64,000 nucleotides of DNA from Leisingera sp. ANG59 (GCF_013317235.1 NZ_WLCM01000019.1:25323-89322), one strand, 5' to 3'; counted from the first letter of the stretch, positions 48,759-58,791 are shown. Numbers and translations are program-made. Notes: generated from the letters alone by a model not told the origin.

Positions 48759-49487
48759 ATGCGCCAGAAAACCCTGCTGCTCACCGGTGCCAGCCGCGGC
48801 ATCGGCCATGCCACCGTGCGCCGTTTCAATTCCGAGGGCTGGCGGGTGATCACCTGCTCGCGGCAGCCGTTCCCGCAGGAATGCCCCTGGGGCGGCGGCC
48901 AGGAGAACCATGTGCAGCTGGACCTGTCGGACCCGTCGGACACGATCAACGCGGTGGGCCGGATCCAGGAGTTGCTGGACGGGCGGCTGGATGCCCTGGT
49001 CAACAATGCGGGGATTTCGCCCAAGGGGCCGAATGGGGAACGGCTGAGCACGCTCAACACCGATCTGATGGACTGGGGCAAGGTGTTTCACGTGAACTTC
49101 TTTGCCTCGGTGGTGCTGGCCCGCGGCTTGAAGGAAGAGCTGGCGGCGGCCAAGGGCTCGGTGGTCAACGTGACCTCGATCGCGGGCAGCCGGGTGCATC
49201 CCTTTGCCGGGGCCGCCTATGCCACGTCGAAAGCGGCGCTGGCGGCGCTGACGCGGGAGATGGCGCATGATTTCGGGCCGATGGGCGTGCGGGTCAACGC
49301 GATTGCGCCGGGAGAGGTGGAGACCTCGATCCTGTCGCCCGGCACCGAGAAAATCGTCGAGAAGCTGCCGATGCAGCGGCTGGGCCAGCCGGAGGAGGTG
49401 GCCTCAGCCATCTATTTTCTGTGCTCGGAGGGAAGCTCCTACATCTCCGGCACCGAGATCGAGGTGAACGGCGCGCAGCACGTGTAA
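48759..49487 (+). CDS. Short-chain dehydrogenase/reductase
   Basis: A 242-residue Rossmann enzyme: cofactor loop TGASRGIG, NNAG, catalytic Ser in VTSIAGS, YATSK, and PGEVETS. NADP(H)-dependent oxidoreduction; the substrate cannot be read. Divergent from argB and convergent with the PepSY gene. Confidence 0.9.
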   Translation: MRQKTLLLTGASRGIGHATVRRFNSEGWRVITCSRQPFPQECPWGGGQENHVQLDLSDPSDTINAVGRIQELLDGRLDALVNNAGISPKGPNGERLSTLNTDLMDWGKVFHVNFFASVVLARGLKEELAAAKGSVVNVTSIAGSRVHPFAGAAYATSKAALAALTREMAHDFGPMGVRVNAIAPGEVETSILSPGTEKIVEKLPMQRLGQPEEVASAIYFLCSEGSSYISGTEIEVNGAQHV

Positions 49488-49517
49488 CCGCAGATCTACC
49501 GCCCGGCCGTGAAGGCC

Positions 49518-49558
49518 GGGCAGCGCCCGTCCCGCCCCCCACGGGGCGGGCGCTGCCC
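49518..49558. terminator. Inverted repeat between convergent genes, GGGCAGCGCCC core
   Basis: GGGCAGCGCCCG (49518-49529) and CGGGCGCTGCCC (49547-49558), with inner CCCGCCCC/GGGGCGGG. Probably terminates both the SDR and PepSY transcripts; shares its outer arms with the 23351 element. Confidence 0.7.
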
Positions 49559-49569
49559 TGTGCGCTTGT

Positions 49570-50967
49570 TCAGCTCACCGCGCGTTTCAGCACCGGCAGG
49601 TTGCCGAGCAGCAGCACGTCGAACGCAAGCGCGGCCAGCAGCGCCAGGCCGGTGAGCGGGAAGGCCAGCGAGACCAGCACCGCGATCAGCGCGGCGCCCT
49701 TCCAGAACGGCATCTCTGCCGGTTCCGGCGGCGCGGCCAGGCGGGCGGCACCGGCGGGGCGGCGCTTGACCCACATCACCAGGCCGGAGACGCAGACAAA
49801 GATAACCGCCAGGCAGAACACCACGTTCAGCAGGAAGCTCCAGGTGCCCATCAGGCCCATGTGGAAGGGGATGCTGACCGCCATCGCCTTGCCCGCCCAG
49901 GAATAGTCGTCGTATTTCACATCCGCCAGGATCTTGCCGCTGTACTGGTCGACATGCACGGTGCGGTCGATGAACGGGCTGTCGCCGTCGCCGCTCATGC
50001 TGTCGCGGTTGAGGGTCCAGACACCTGTTTCACCGCCGGGGTAGGCAAGGCGGAAGCGGCCCTCCATCCCCAGTGCGCGGCCCAGGGCGATCAGGCTGGC
50101 AGCATCCACGGGCGCACCCTCAGTGACGCCGGTGATGCCCGCGTCAGAGCCGGAGGCGGGCATCGGGGTCTGCTCCAGCGCCCAGGGCACGTCGTTGGTG
50201 GACCCGTGGTTCATGCTGGCGTGGATGTCATCGGACAGGGGCACGTTGTCCCATTTTGCCGCCGGGAAGGTGCTCCAGGCCTGCATCATCTGGCCGCCCC
50301 AGATGCCGGTCCACGACAGGCCCGAGATCAGGAAGATCACCAGCAAAGCCGACATCCAGAAGCCGGTGACGGCGTGCAGGTTCTTCCACAGGGCACGGCC
50401 GCGGGCGCGGAGGTTGGGGATAAGGGCGACGATGGCATTGCCGCGCGGCCACCACAGGTAGAGGCCGGTCAGCACCAGCACGATGCCCAAACCGGCGGCG
50501 ATTTCGATCAGCCGGTCGCCGGTGTCGCCGATCAGCAGGGTGGAGTGGATGTTGTCGGCCAGATCGTACCAGCCTGCGCGGCGGTCCCAGACCTCGATCA
50601 CCTCGCCGCTGTACTGGTCCAGCGCGACCAGGCGCTGGCCGTCATCGGTTTTCACCCGGAACACGGCGGCCAGATCGGGGGCCTTGGGGCCGATCCATTC
50701 AGCGATGGTGCCGGGCTGCGCGGCCAATACGGCGGCCTCCTGCTCAGCCAGGGTCAGTTCGGCGGGGCCTTGGGTAACGGTGATCTTCTCGCCGTCGCGG
50801 CCGTCGAATTGGGTGATGAACATCATCATCAGGCCGGTGACGGCCAGCATGATCAGGAAGGGGATCACAAACAGGCCTGCATAGAAGTGCCAGCGCCAGA
50901 CGGCGGCGTAAAATTTTTTGGACAGCGGACGCGATTGGTCCACGGATTGCGGTTGGCTGGTTGCCAT
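49570..50967 (-). CDS. PepSY-associated transmembrane protein
   Basis: From ATG 50967 (GGAG eight bases upstream), 465 residues. KFYAAVWRWHFYAGLFVIPFLIMLAVTGLMMMF and LADNIHSTLLIGDTGDRLIEIAAGLGIVLVLTGLYLWWP give the characteristic helices with membrane-facing His, then two more helices at the C-terminus. The PepSY_TM family is linked to iron-siderophore reduction or copper. The partner downstream of it in transcription is lost; the DUF2946-like gene lies upstream. Confidence 0.88.
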   Translation of the reverse strand: MATSQPQSVDQSRPLSKKFYAAVWRWHFYAGLFVIPFLIMLAVTGLMMMFITQFDGRDGEKITVTQGPAELTLAEQEAAVLAAQPGTIAEWIGPKAPDLAAVFRVKTDDGQRLVALDQYSGEVIEVWDRRAGWYDLADNIHSTLLIGDTGDRLIEIAAGLGIVLVLTGLYLWWPRGNAIVALIPNLRARGRALWKNLHAVTGFWMSALLVIFLISGLSWTGIWGGQMMQAWSTFPAAKWDNVPLSDDIHASMNHGSTNDVPWALEQTPMPASGSDAGITGVTEGAPVDAASLIALGRALGMEGRFRLAYPGGETGVWTLNRDSMSGDGDSPFIDRTVHVDQYSGKILADVKYDDYSWAGKAMAVSIPFHMGLMGTWSFLLNVVFCLAVIFVCVSGLVMWVKRRPAGAARLAAPPEPAEMPFWKGAALIAVLVSLAFPLTGLALLAALAFDVLLLGNLPVLKRAVS

Positions 50968-51037
50968 TGGGTTTCTCCATACCAGAACGGGGCCGGACGC
51001 GCGGGACGCCGGCGGAAATGTCAGTTTGTTCGGAAAA

Positions 51038-51403
51038 TCAGGAGAGTGCGGGCGGGCCGCGGGCATCATAGCGCCAGTGGAAACCGGCGGTGTGATGGGT
51101 GAAGGCCTCGCGCGACCAGCGGTCGCCGAGAGGCGTGTCCAGGTTTAGGTCAATCAGGCTGTCCGGCAGCAGCGCCACCGCGCCAAGCGCGGCGAAGGGA
51201 CAGCTGCGGTCCTCCATCTGCTCGGCAGGCGCATGGGGTTCGCCGCTGTCCAGATCGACCCAGGTTTCCACCGGGCCGTGGCCGGTACAAATCACCAGAA
51301 GCACCTTGCCGTCCTGCGCCGAGGCCGGCATCCAGCCGGAGGGGATCAGCCCGGCCACGGCCAGGGCGATCACAACCAGCAGGGAGGGCAGGCGGCGCAG
51401 CAC
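51038..51403 (-). CDS. DUF2946-like exported protein
   Basis: Starting at GTG 51403, 121 residues. A signal-type N-terminus (LPSLLVVIALAVAGLIPSGWMPASA), then LLVICTGHGPVETWVD and RSCPFAALGAVAL, the two-cysteine pattern of DUF2946 proteins found near copper or TonB-linked genes. The start is five bases after the engB stop, so translation depends on engB readthrough. Six residues of frame before GTG lie inside engB. Confidence 0.65.
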   Translation of the reverse strand: MLRRLPSLLVVIALAVAGLIPSGWMPASAQDGKVLLVICTGHGPVETWVDLDSGEPHAPAEQMEDRSCPFAALGAVALLPDSLIDLNLDTPLGDRWSREAFTHHTAGFHWRYDARGPPALS

Positions 51404-51408
51404 GTCAG

Positions 51409-52056
51409 TCAGAGCCCCGCGATGATCGAGCGCAGGGTGGCGATGCCGTCGCCTTTCTCGGAGGAGGTCAGCACGATCTCGGGGTAGGCTGCGGGGTGTT
51501 TCGCCAGCGCGCCCTTCACCTGTTCCAGCACCTTGGCGCGTTCCCTTTCCTTGACCTTGTCGGCCTTGGTCATCACGCATTGGAAGGTGACGGCGGAGCT
51601 GTCCAGGAGCTTCATGATCTCGTCATCCACCGCCTTCACACCGTGGCGGCTGTCGATCAGCACAAAGGCGCGGCGCAGGTTCTGGCGACCCGACAGGTAG
51701 CGCTTCAGCAGCTTCTGCCATTGCTCCACCACCTTGAGCGGCGCGTTGGCATAGCCATAGCCGGGCAGGTCGACCAGATACAGCTCCGGCCCCTGGGTGA
51801 AGAAGTTGATCTCCTGCGTGCGGCCTGGCGTGTTGGAGGCGCGCGCGATCCCCTTGGTGCCGGTCAGCGCGTTGATCAGGCTCGACTTGCCGACGTTGGA
51901 GCGGCCGGCAAAGCAGACCTCCACCCGGTCGGCGTCCGGCAGGCCGTTCATTGCCACCACGCCCTTCAGGAACTCGGTCTCGCCGGCAAACAGCTTGCGG
52001 CCTTTCTCGGCGGAGATATCATCCGGCGCTTCGGCCAGGGAAAATTGCATCTGCAT
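51409..52056 (-). CDS. engB: Ribosome-biogenesis GTPase EngB (YsxC/YihA)
   Basis: 215 residues with G1 GRSNVGKSS, G2 TPGRTQ, G3 DLPGYGYA, G4 TKADKV and G5 SSEKGDG. Needed for 50S assembly. ATG 52056 overlaps the MOSC stop by one base. A longer in-frame start would lie within the MOSC gene. Confidence 0.95.
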   Translation of the reverse strand: MQMQFSLAEAPDDISAEKGRKLFAGETEFLKGVVAMNGLPDADRVEVCFAGRSNVGKSSLINALTGTKGIARASNTPGRTQEINFFTQGPELYLVDLPGYGYANAPLKVVEQWQKLLKRYLSGRQNLRRAFVLIDSRHGVKAVDDEIMKLLDSSAVTFQCVMTKADKVKERERAKVLEQVKGALAKHPAAYPEIVLTSSEKGDGIATLRSIIAGL

Positions 52057-52808
52057 CACAGCACCTTTACCGCGTCGCCCAGGCGGATCCCGCCGCCGCG
52101 CACCACCTCGGCATAGACCGAGAAATCCTGGTGGCCCCAATTGTCCTTGAGGGTCTTGAGCGTATCGGCGTCGCGTTCGCCGGTTTCGGGGTTGGCGGTG
52201 GTTGCCTGGCAGCGCACCACCCGCTCGCGCACCGCAAAGACAGCTTCGCCGACTTGCACCTCGCGGCCCAGCCATTCGTTTTCGGCCCAAGGATCATCCA
52301 GGTCGAACCAGATATTGCCGCGCCAGCGCAGGGGAGAGAGGTCATGCCCGATGGCCTGCTCCACCGCGCGGTGGGAAGCCCAGTTGCACAGGGTGATTGA
52401 GGGGAAATCGGTGTCGGTCATGCCGCGTCCCGGCACCCGCACGATGCGGGCCGACGCGGCGCGGTTGGCGGGCAGCAGCGGCTGGCTCCAGTCCAGGAAC
52501 CGCGGCAGGTCCTCGGCCGCGTCGGGATCAAAGGTCAGCTCGGGACGGTCCGGGTGGCGCAGGGTCAGCTGGCCGGAGACATCATCCAGCCGGGCATCGA
52601 TGGCCATCAGCTGGGGCGCCTTGGCACCACGGGTGAAATTCTGGCAGGGCGCCCAGGCGGTGTCGTCCGCCTTGGAGCTGTCATGGGCAACCGCCCAAAC
52701 ACGGTCGCCGGGCATGGTCTGCCCGGCGATCATGGTGACGTTTTCCAGTGCCTCCCGCCCATGGGATTTGAGCGGGTGGCGCCAGATGTCTGTGACCTGA
52801 TGGGTCAT
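52056..52808 (-). CDS. MOSC-domain protein
   Basis: A 250-residue protein with N-terminal beta-barrel (VTDIWRHPLKSHGREALENVTM) and MOSC core (GNIWFDLDDPWAENEWLGREVQVGEAVFAVRERVVRCQATTANPETGERD), in which VRCQATTANP gives the conserved Cys. MOSC proteins use the molybdenum cofactor, e.g. for reducing N-hydroxy compounds. Overlaps yidC by four bases. Confidence 0.9.
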   Translation of the reverse strand: MTHQVTDIWRHPLKSHGREALENVTMIAGQTMPGDRVWAVAHDSSKADDTAWAPCQNFTRGAKAPQLMAIDARLDDVSGQLTLRHPDRPELTFDPDAAEDLPRFLDWSQPLLPANRAASARIVRVPGRGMTDTDFPSITLCNWASHRAVEQAIGHDLSPLRWRGNIWFDLDDPWAENEWLGREVQVGEAVFAVRERVVRCQATTANPETGERDADTLKTLKDNWGHQDFSVYAEVVRGGGIRLGDAVKVL

Positions 52809-54613
52809 TCCTTCTCAGCCTTGGGCTTCTTCTTGAAGCTCGACTTGATGTTGCCGAACACGTCCGGCGTATAGCCGTGGCTGCGCATGATCAGATACTG
52901 CTGGGTGAAGGTGATCGTGTTGTTGGCAATCCAGTAGACCACCAGGCCGGAGGCGAAGCCGCCGAGCATGAACATGAACACCCAGGGCATCCAGGCAAAG
53001 ATCATCTGCTGGGTCGGGTCGGTGGGCGCCGGGTTCAGCTTCTGCTGCAGCCACATCGAGATGCCGAGCAGGATCGGCAGGATGCCGATGAAGACCAGCG
53101 CCAGCACGCTTTCCGGTGCCGGGGCCGCAAAGGGAAGCAGGCCGAACAGGTTCATGATCGAGGTCGGGTCCGGCGCGCTGAGGTCCTGGAAGGGGCCGAA
53201 GAAGGGCGCGTGGCGCAGTTCCAGGGTGACGAAGATCACCTTGTAGAGCGAGAAGAAGATCGGGATCTGGATCAGGATCGGCAGACAGCCCGCGGCGGGG
53301 TTCACCTTCTCCTTCTTGTAGAGCTCCATCATCTCCTTTTGCATCTTCTGGCGGTCGTCGCCGGCGCGTTCCTTGAGCTTCTCCATCTCCGGCTGCAGCT
53401 CTTTCATCTTGGCCATGGAGGCGTAGGATTTATAAGCCAGCGGGAACACCAGGATCTTGATCACCACGGTCAGGCCGATGATCGCCCAGCCCATGTTGCC
53501 GATCAGGACGTTCAGGTTGTGCAGCAGCCAGAACATCGGCTTGGTCAGGAAGAAGAACCAGCCCCAGTCGATGACGTCCAGGAAGCCCTCGATGCCCGCT
53601 TTCTCATAGCCGCGGATGGCGTCCCATTCCTTGGCGCCGGCAAACAGCTGGGTGGTGACTTCAGTGGACTGGCCCTCCGCAACGGTGACGGTCGGCAGCA
53701 CGATGTCGGTCTGGAAGATCTCGCGGCGCTCGTCGAACTTGGCAATCGAGCGGAAGCCCTGGCCCGGGGCGGGCACCAGCGTCGACATCCAGTAGTGGTC
53801 GGTGAAACCGATCCAGCCGTTGGCCTCGACCTGCTTGACGCTGGATTTGGAGCCGTCGCGCGGATCGGGGTCGAAATCAGCCATGTCGTCATAGTCGGTC
53901 TCGGCCAGCTCGCCGTCGGTCATGCCGACCAGGCCCTCGTGCAGGATGAAGAAATTCTTTAACCCCGCGGGCTGGCCGTGGCGGGCCAGGGTGCCGTAGG
54001 GCGCCAGCGACACGGTGCCGCCGGAGGCGTTGGCAACCGACTGGGTGACCGAGAACATGTAGTCCTGATCGACCGCGATGGTGCGGGAGAAGGTCAGGCC
54101 CTTGCCGTTGTCCCAGGTTAGGGTCACCGGGCTGTCGGGGGACAGGGTGGCGCCGTTCGGGGCAGACCAGATGGTGTTGGCGCCCGGCACGTCGTCCAGT
54201 GTCAGCCCTGCGCCCGGTGCCCAGCCGTAGAGCGCGTAATAGGCGCCGGCCTCGCCCACAGGCTTCAGCAGTTTGACGATCGGGGAATTCTCATCGAGCG
54301 TCTCGCGGTAGTCCTTCAGCGACAGGTCGTCGATCCGGCCGCCCTGCAGCGAGATGCTGCCGGTGACGCGGGGCGTGTCGATGGCGACGCGCGGCGCATC
54401 CGGCGCGGCGGCCTGTTCCGGGGCGGTGTCTGCCACCGCATCGGCGCCCGCTGCGCTGGGCGCGGCGGCGGTATCGCCGGCCGGAGCGGTTTCAACAATC
54501 GCGGTTTCCGGTGCCTGTTCCGGTTCCGGCGGCGGGAAGAAGGTATACCACCCGAGGATCACCAGAAAGCTGAGTACGGTTGCGAGAATAAGATTTTTGT
54601 TCTGATCGTCCAT
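52805..54613 (-). CDS. yidC: Membrane protein insertase YidC
   Basis: 602 residues. N-terminal helix (NKNLILATVLSFLVILGWYTFF), large periplasmic beta domain, then the five-helix insertase core (MGWAIIGLTVVIKILVFPLAYKSYASMAKMKELQPEMEKL, AGCLPILIQIPIFFSLYKVI). Full length for proteobacteria. Forms the yidC-MOSC-engB operon. Confidence 0.97.
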   Translation of the reverse strand: MDDQNKNLILATVLSFLVILGWYTFFPPPEPEQAPETAIVETAPAGDTAAAPSAAGADAVADTAPEQAAAPDAPRVAIDTPRVTGSISLQGGRIDDLSLKDYRETLDENSPIVKLLKPVGEAGAYYALYGWAPGAGLTLDDVPGANTIWSAPNGATLSPDSPVTLTWDNGKGLTFSRTIAVDQDYMFSVTQSVANASGGTVSLAPYGTLARHGQPAGLKNFFILHEGLVGMTDGELAETDYDDMADFDPDPRDGSKSSVKQVEANGWIGFTDHYWMSTLVPAPGQGFRSIAKFDERREIFQTDIVLPTVTVAEGQSTEVTTQLFAGAKEWDAIRGYEKAGIEGFLDVIDWGWFFFLTKPMFWLLHNLNVLIGNMGWAIIGLTVVIKILVFPLAYKSYASMAKMKELQPEMEKLKERAGDDRQKMQKEMMELYKKEKVNPAAGCLPILIQIPIFFSLYKVIFVTLELRHAPFFGPFQDLSAPDPTSIMNLFGLLPFAAPAPESVLALVFIGILPILLGISMWLQQKLNPAPTDPTQQMIFAWMPWVFMFMLGGFASGLVVYWIANNTITFTQQYLIMRSHGYTPDVFGNIKSSFKKKPKAEKE

Positions 54614-54746
54614 TGGGGACTGCCACCTCGTGTAGGGAAGGACACGTGGGGTTCAACAGAGGTGGGCCGCAAAGGTCAAGCAGAATCGCGGTGCAGCGGC
54701 CCGTCAAAGAGCTCAGCTGCGGCAGAAACTCAAAGGAATTGAGCGT

Positions 54747-56291
54747 TCAGGGGGTCCGGCGGCCGATCACCGGCGCATCCTGCAGCTTGGCCTCATGGGC
54801 GGTGATCCAGTCCAGCGTCTGGTCGAACGGCATCGGGCGGCCGATGCCGAAGCCCTGCACGTGGCCGCAGCCGAGCTGTGCCAGCAGCGCGTGCTCACCA
54901 GCGGTTTCGACCCCTTCGGCCAGGGTGTCGAGCTCCAGCCGCTCGGCCATTGTCAGGATGGCGGAGATCAGTTTCTGCTGCTCGGGATCCTGGTCCGCCT
55001 TCATCACGAAGGTGCGGTCGATCTTGATCCGGGAAATGTTGAAGCGGCGCACCGCGGAGATCGAGGCATGGCCGGTGCCGAAATCGTCGAGGTCGATCGG
55101 GCAGCCCATTTCGCTGAGGGCGAGGATGTTGCGGGTGACCACATCGTCAGGCTGGTCAGTCATCACCGTTTCCAGAATTTCCACGCACAGGCGGTCAGCG
55201 GACAGGCCGAAGCGCTCCAGCTCCCATTTGATGCGGCCCGAGAGGCCCGGGTTGCGCAATTCCTGGGTGGCGAAGTTCACGCCGACGCAAGGCACCGTCA
55301 CCCCGGCGTCATCCCAGGCCTTGATGGCGACCAGCGCGTTGTAGAGCATCACCTGGCTCAGCCGGTCCATCAGCCCGGCCTCCTCCAGCGCGGGCAGGAA
55401 GGTCGAGGGCGGGATCAGCCCCTGCACCGGGTGCAGCCAGCGTGCCAGCGCCTCAAACCCCGACACCCGGCCGGTGTCCGTGCAGATTTGCGGCTGGAAC
55501 CAGGCCTGGATCTGGCCGCTTTCCAGCGCTGCCGCGGCTTCCTCGCGCAGGGTGGAGCGGCTGCCGGTGCGGCCCGGCATGTCGGCGGAAAAGGCCCGGA
55601 TGCCGCCAGGCCCGTTACCCTGCGCCTCAGACAGGGCGGCAGCTGCGGCGCTGATCCATTCGGTGCTAGTCGCGCCGGGGACGCGGCCGTGCTGGCAGAA
55701 CCCCATCGAAGAGGTCATGTAGATGGTGGTGCCGTCCAGCGGCAAGGGTTCCTCCGTGGCGGCCTGCATGCGCCCGGCCAGCTGAATGCACAATTCCAGA
55801 TCCAGTTGCAGGGTCGGCGCCAGGCAGACCGCAAAACGGCTGTCACTGATCCGGGCGACGATGTCATTCTGGCGCAGTGCCGACACGATTTGCGCGCCGC
55901 AATGCTGCATGAAACGGTCGCCGGCCTCCTGCCCGTGGCGGTCCGTCAGCTCCCGGTGGTCGTCCAGCTCCAGAATGAAGATGGCAGAGCGCAGCCCGCC
56001 CTCACTGCATTCGGCGTGGATCCGGGCGGCTTCCTGCTCGAACCCGTCGCGCAGCATCATGCCGGTGACAGCGTCGCGCGGCGCAGAGCTGCCGCCCAGC
56101 TTGCTGAAGCCGCCGGCGGCGGCAAACAGGACCGGCAGCCCCAGCGCAACGGCCAGCAGTGCCGTTTCGCCGCCAAGCCAGAAAGTGGCAAGAGTCAGGG
56201 CGGGCAGAAAGGCAAGCAACGCCGGGCCCGCAACCGCGGGAGCAAGGGTCTTCCTGAGGCGTGCCAGAATGCCTGAACCCGTATTTGTCAT
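54747..56291 (-). CDS. EAL phosphodiesterase with degenerate GGDEF
   Basis: 514 residues: two N-terminal helices (about 25-62), a GGDEF domain whose catalytic motif is ISDSRF (149-153), thus not a cyclase, and an EAL domain with intact EAL (280-282), GVNFATQEL, EILETV, DDFGTG and EGVETAGE. Hydrolyses c-di-GMP to pGpG; the GGDEF half may bind GTP or c-di-GMP. Single gene between ttcA and yidC. Confidence 0.9.
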   Translation of the reverse strand: MTNTGSGILARLRKTLAPAVAGPALLAFLPALTLATFWLGGETALLAVALGLPVLFAAAGGFSKLGGSSAPRDAVTGMMLRDGFEQEAARIHAECSEGGLRSAIFILELDDHRELTDRHGQEAGDRFMQHCGAQIVSALRQNDIVARISDSRFAVCLAPTLQLDLELCIQLAGRMQAATEEPLPLDGTTIYMTSSMGFCQHGRVPGATSTEWISAAAAALSEAQGNGPGGIRAFSADMPGRTGSRSTLREEAAAALESGQIQAWFQPQICTDTGRVSGFEALARWLHPVQGLIPPSTFLPALEEAGLMDRLSQVMLYNALVAIKAWDDAGVTVPCVGVNFATQELRNPGLSGRIKWELERFGLSADRLCVEILETVMTDQPDDVVTRNILALSEMGCPIDLDDFGTGHASISAVRRFNISRIKIDRTFVMKADQDPEQQKLISAILTMAERLELDTLAEGVETAGEHALLAQLGCGHVQGFGIGRPMPFDQTLDWITAHEAKLQDAPVIGRRTP

Positions 56292-56357
56292 TCCCAGACC
56301 TTTCGTCTGCAGCCAGTCGTTCGGCCCCGAGACTAAGGTGCTGATATAACCCGGGAG

Positions 56358-57245
56358 TTAACGCAGCTGGGGAATTTCCGGTATTTCTTCCGCGGAATTG
56401 GCATTCTTCAGCTCAAGACCAGCGAAATCGAACAGTTTCGGGTCCAGAAGGTGGGACGGACGCGCATTCATCAGTGCCCGGAACATCACCTGGCGGCGGC
56501 CCGGAGAGTTTGATTCCCACTGGTCCAGGATCTGTTTGACCTGCTGGCGCTGCAGCCCGTCCTGGCTGCCGCAAAGGTCGCAGGGGATGATCGGGTAATT
56601 CATGGAACGCGCGAACTTTTCGCAGTCGGCCTCTGCCACATGGGCCAGCGGGCGGAACACGAACAGGTCGCCTTCCTCATTGACCAGCTTGGGCGGCATG
56701 GTCGCAAGGCGGCCGCCGTGGAACAGGTTCATGAAGAAGGTTTCCAGGATGTCGTCGCGGTGATGGCCCAGCACCACCGCCGAGCAGCCCTCCTCGCGGG
56801 CGATGCGGTACAGGTTGCCGCGGCGCAGGCGCGAGCAGAGCGCGCAGTAGGTGCGCCCCTGCGGCACCTTGTCGACGACGATGGAATAGGTGTCCTGATA
56901 TTCGATCCGGTGCGGCACGCCCATCTTTTCCAGGAACTCCGGCAGCACGGTGGCGGGAAAGCCCGGCTGGCCCTGATCCAGGTTGCAGGCCAGCAGGTCC
57001 ACCGGCAGCAGGCCGCGCCACTTCAGCTCATAGAGAACCGCCAGCAGGGTATAGCTGTCCTTGCCGCCCGACAGGCAGACCAGCCACTTGGGCGTGCTGC
57101 CGTCCGCGCGCCGCTCCACCATGCCGTATTGCTCGATCGCCTCGCGCGCGTACCGCACGATGCGCTTGCGGAGCTTCTTGAACTCGGTGGTCGCGGGGGC
57201 GCCGGCAAACAGCGGGTGGATTTCGTCCAGATCATCATCAAGCAT
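56358..57245 (-). CDS. ttcA: tRNA 2-thiocytidine synthetase TtcA
   Basis: 295 residues; PP-loop LSGGKDSYT and cysteines in [11 protein letters not shown] plus IPCDLCG, the iron-sulfur/persulfide pattern. Thiolates C32 of certain tRNAs. Confidence 0.94.
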   Translation of the reverse strand: MLDDDLDEIHPLFAGAPATTEFKKLRKRIVRYAREAIEQYGMVERRADGSTPKWLVCLSGGKDSYTLLAVLYELKWRGLLPVDLLACNLDQGQPGFPATVLPEFLEKMGVPHRIEYQDTYSIVVDKVPQGRTYCALCSRLRRGNLYRIAREEGCSAVVLGHHRDDILETFFMNLFHGGRLATMPPKLVNEEGDLFVFRPLAHVAEADCEKFARSMNYPIIPCDLCGSQDGLQRQQVKQILDQWESNSPGRRQVMFRALMNARPSHLLDPKLFDFAGLELKNANSAEEIPEIPQLR

Positions 57246-57401
57246 GGCCGCGCCCTAGCCGAGGACGGGCGTTTTGCCAAGGAAAAAAGGCGTGCGGCGG
57301 CGGCCCGGGCCGTGCACCGCGCAAGGAAAGTCATCCAAACCTGCGGCGGCTGCGTAGCTGATGGGAGATGCAAAGCGAAACCGCGGAGAAAGGGGCGTGT
57401 G

Positions 57402-57974
57402 ATGACGGCCGCAAACAAACGCGAAACCCGGCGCCGGTGGGTGCGCTGGGCAGCACTTGGGGTTGGAATGGCGGGGCTTTCCGCGCTGACTGCCTGCGGG
57501 CGGCCCAGCCTGTTGGACGGCAAGCTGAGCAGCAGGAGCCTGAACCTCGAGGAGTATTTCGACGGGCGCACGGTGGCATACGGGCAGTTCGCGGACCGCT
57601 TCGGCACCGTGCGGCGGCGGTTTGTGGTGGATATCACCGGTGAATGGGATGGTGAGAAGCTGACCCTGACGGAGGATTTCCGCTATTCCGACGGCACCAC
57701 CGAGCAGCGGATCTGGACCCTGACCAAGACCGGCGAGGACACCTGGGAAGGCGCTGCAGACGGCGTGCAGGGGGTCGCGCGCGGGGAGGAGCGCGGCGAC
57801 ACCTTCAATTGGGCCTACACTATCGACCTGCCGGTGCCGCGGGGCGGCACCATGCGGGTGTCCTTTGATGACTGGATGTGGCTGCTGGAGGACGGCCGCC
57901 TGCTGAACAAGGCCTATATGAGCCGCTTTGGCGTGACCTTGGGGGAGGTCACGATCTTTTTCGAGAAGAAGTAG
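57402..57974 (+). CDS. DUF3833 lipoprotein
   Basis: 190 residues. Signal peptide II ending LSALTACG (lipobox LTAC, Cys32). Mature part NLEEYFDGRTVAYGQFADRFGTVRRRFVVDITGEWDG...LTEDFRYSDGTTEQRIWTLTK is the DUF3833 fold. ATG 57402 has AAAGGGG upstream. Function unknown. Converges with yidD with only six bases between the stops. Confidence 0.88.
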   Translation: MTAANKRETRRRWVRWAALGVGMAGLSALTACGRPSLLDGKLSSRSLNLEEYFDGRTVAYGQFADRFGTVRRRFVVDITGEWDGEKLTLTEDFRYSDGTTEQRIWTLTKTGEDTWEGAADGVQGVARGEERGDTFNWAYTIDLPVPRGGTMRVSFDDWMWLLEDGRLLNKAYMSRFGVTLGEVTIFFEKK

Positions 57975-57980
57975 CGGGGC

Positions 57981-58268
57981 TCAGCTGCCCGGGCGGTCCT
58001 GCGCTTTGTCTTTGCGGACGGTTTTAGCGTGGTCATGGGACGGGTCGCAGCCCGGCACCGGGTCATAGCCGTCACCGCCCAAGGGATGGCAGCGGCCGAT
58101 GCGCCGCGCGGTCAGCCAGACGCCTTTGATGGCGCCGTGTTTCTCCAGCGCTTCCAAGGCATAAGCCGAGCAGGTGGGCTGGTAGCGGCAGTTGAAGCCG
58201 ACCCAAGGCGAGAACAGCAGCCGGTAGGCGCGCACAGGCAGGGCAAAGATATGGGCCAGCGGGGTCAT
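57981..58268 (-). CDS. yidD: Membrane protein insertion efficiency factor YidD
   Basis: 95 residues from ATG 58268. [58 protein letters not shown] is the invariant family core. Assists YidC/Sec insertion. Separated from yidC by three other genes. Confidence 0.94.
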   Translation of the reverse strand: MTPLAHIFALPVRAYRLLFSPWVGFNCRYQPTCSAYALEALEKHGAIKGVWLTARRIGRCHPLGGDGYDPVPGCDPSHDHAKTVRKDKAQDRPGS

Positions 58269-58342
58269 GGCGGATAGATAGGGGCAGGGCGGCTGTTGAG
58301 CAATGGACAAGGCCCGGAACACGCCGAAGGCGCTGGCCCGCT

Positions 58343-58768
58343 TTACTGCCCGTGGATCTTTTTCAGCGCGTAGATCAGGTCGCGCTTCAGCTCCTCGAAC
58401 GGGCGCTGGGCGGTTTCAATTGCGCGGCCGATCAGCACGTAGTCCCAGCCGGGGCGGCCATGGGCTGGCAGAATCATCCGGGCGGCCTCGCGCAGTCTGC
58501 GCTTGGCGCGGTTGCGGGCCACCGCGTTGCCGACTTTCTTGGAGCAGGTGAAGCCGATGCGGATGCCGCCATCGTCCTTGCGGTTGCGGCCCTGCACCAT
58601 CATCGCCTTGGTGCCCTGCTTGCGGGCAGGGGGGCGGGCGCAGGCGAGGAAATCACGGCGCTTGGCCATGACCTCAAGCTTGGGCGCATCCGGTGCGCAA
58701 ACGGACACCGCCGGAGGCGTGTCCCCGCGGGCAGCGTTGCCGTCCTTGGGGGCCTCCGGCGGTGTCAT
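58343..58768 (-). CDS. rnpA: Ribonuclease P protein component
   Basis: 141 residues with the core [29 protein letters not shown] (RNR motif) that binds the RNase P RNA. The N-terminal 45 residues are low-complexity and vary in this group. 23 bases after rpmH. Confidence 0.94.
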   Translation of the reverse strand: MTPPEAPKDGNAARGDTPPAVSVCAPDAPKLEVMAKRRDFLACARPPARKQGTKAMMVQGRNRKDDGGIRIGFTCSKKVGNAVARNRAKRRLREAARMILPAHGRPGWDYVLIGRAIETAQRPFEELKRDLIYALKKIHGQ

Positions 58769-58791
58769 GTCCGTCAGAACGTGAACTGAGC

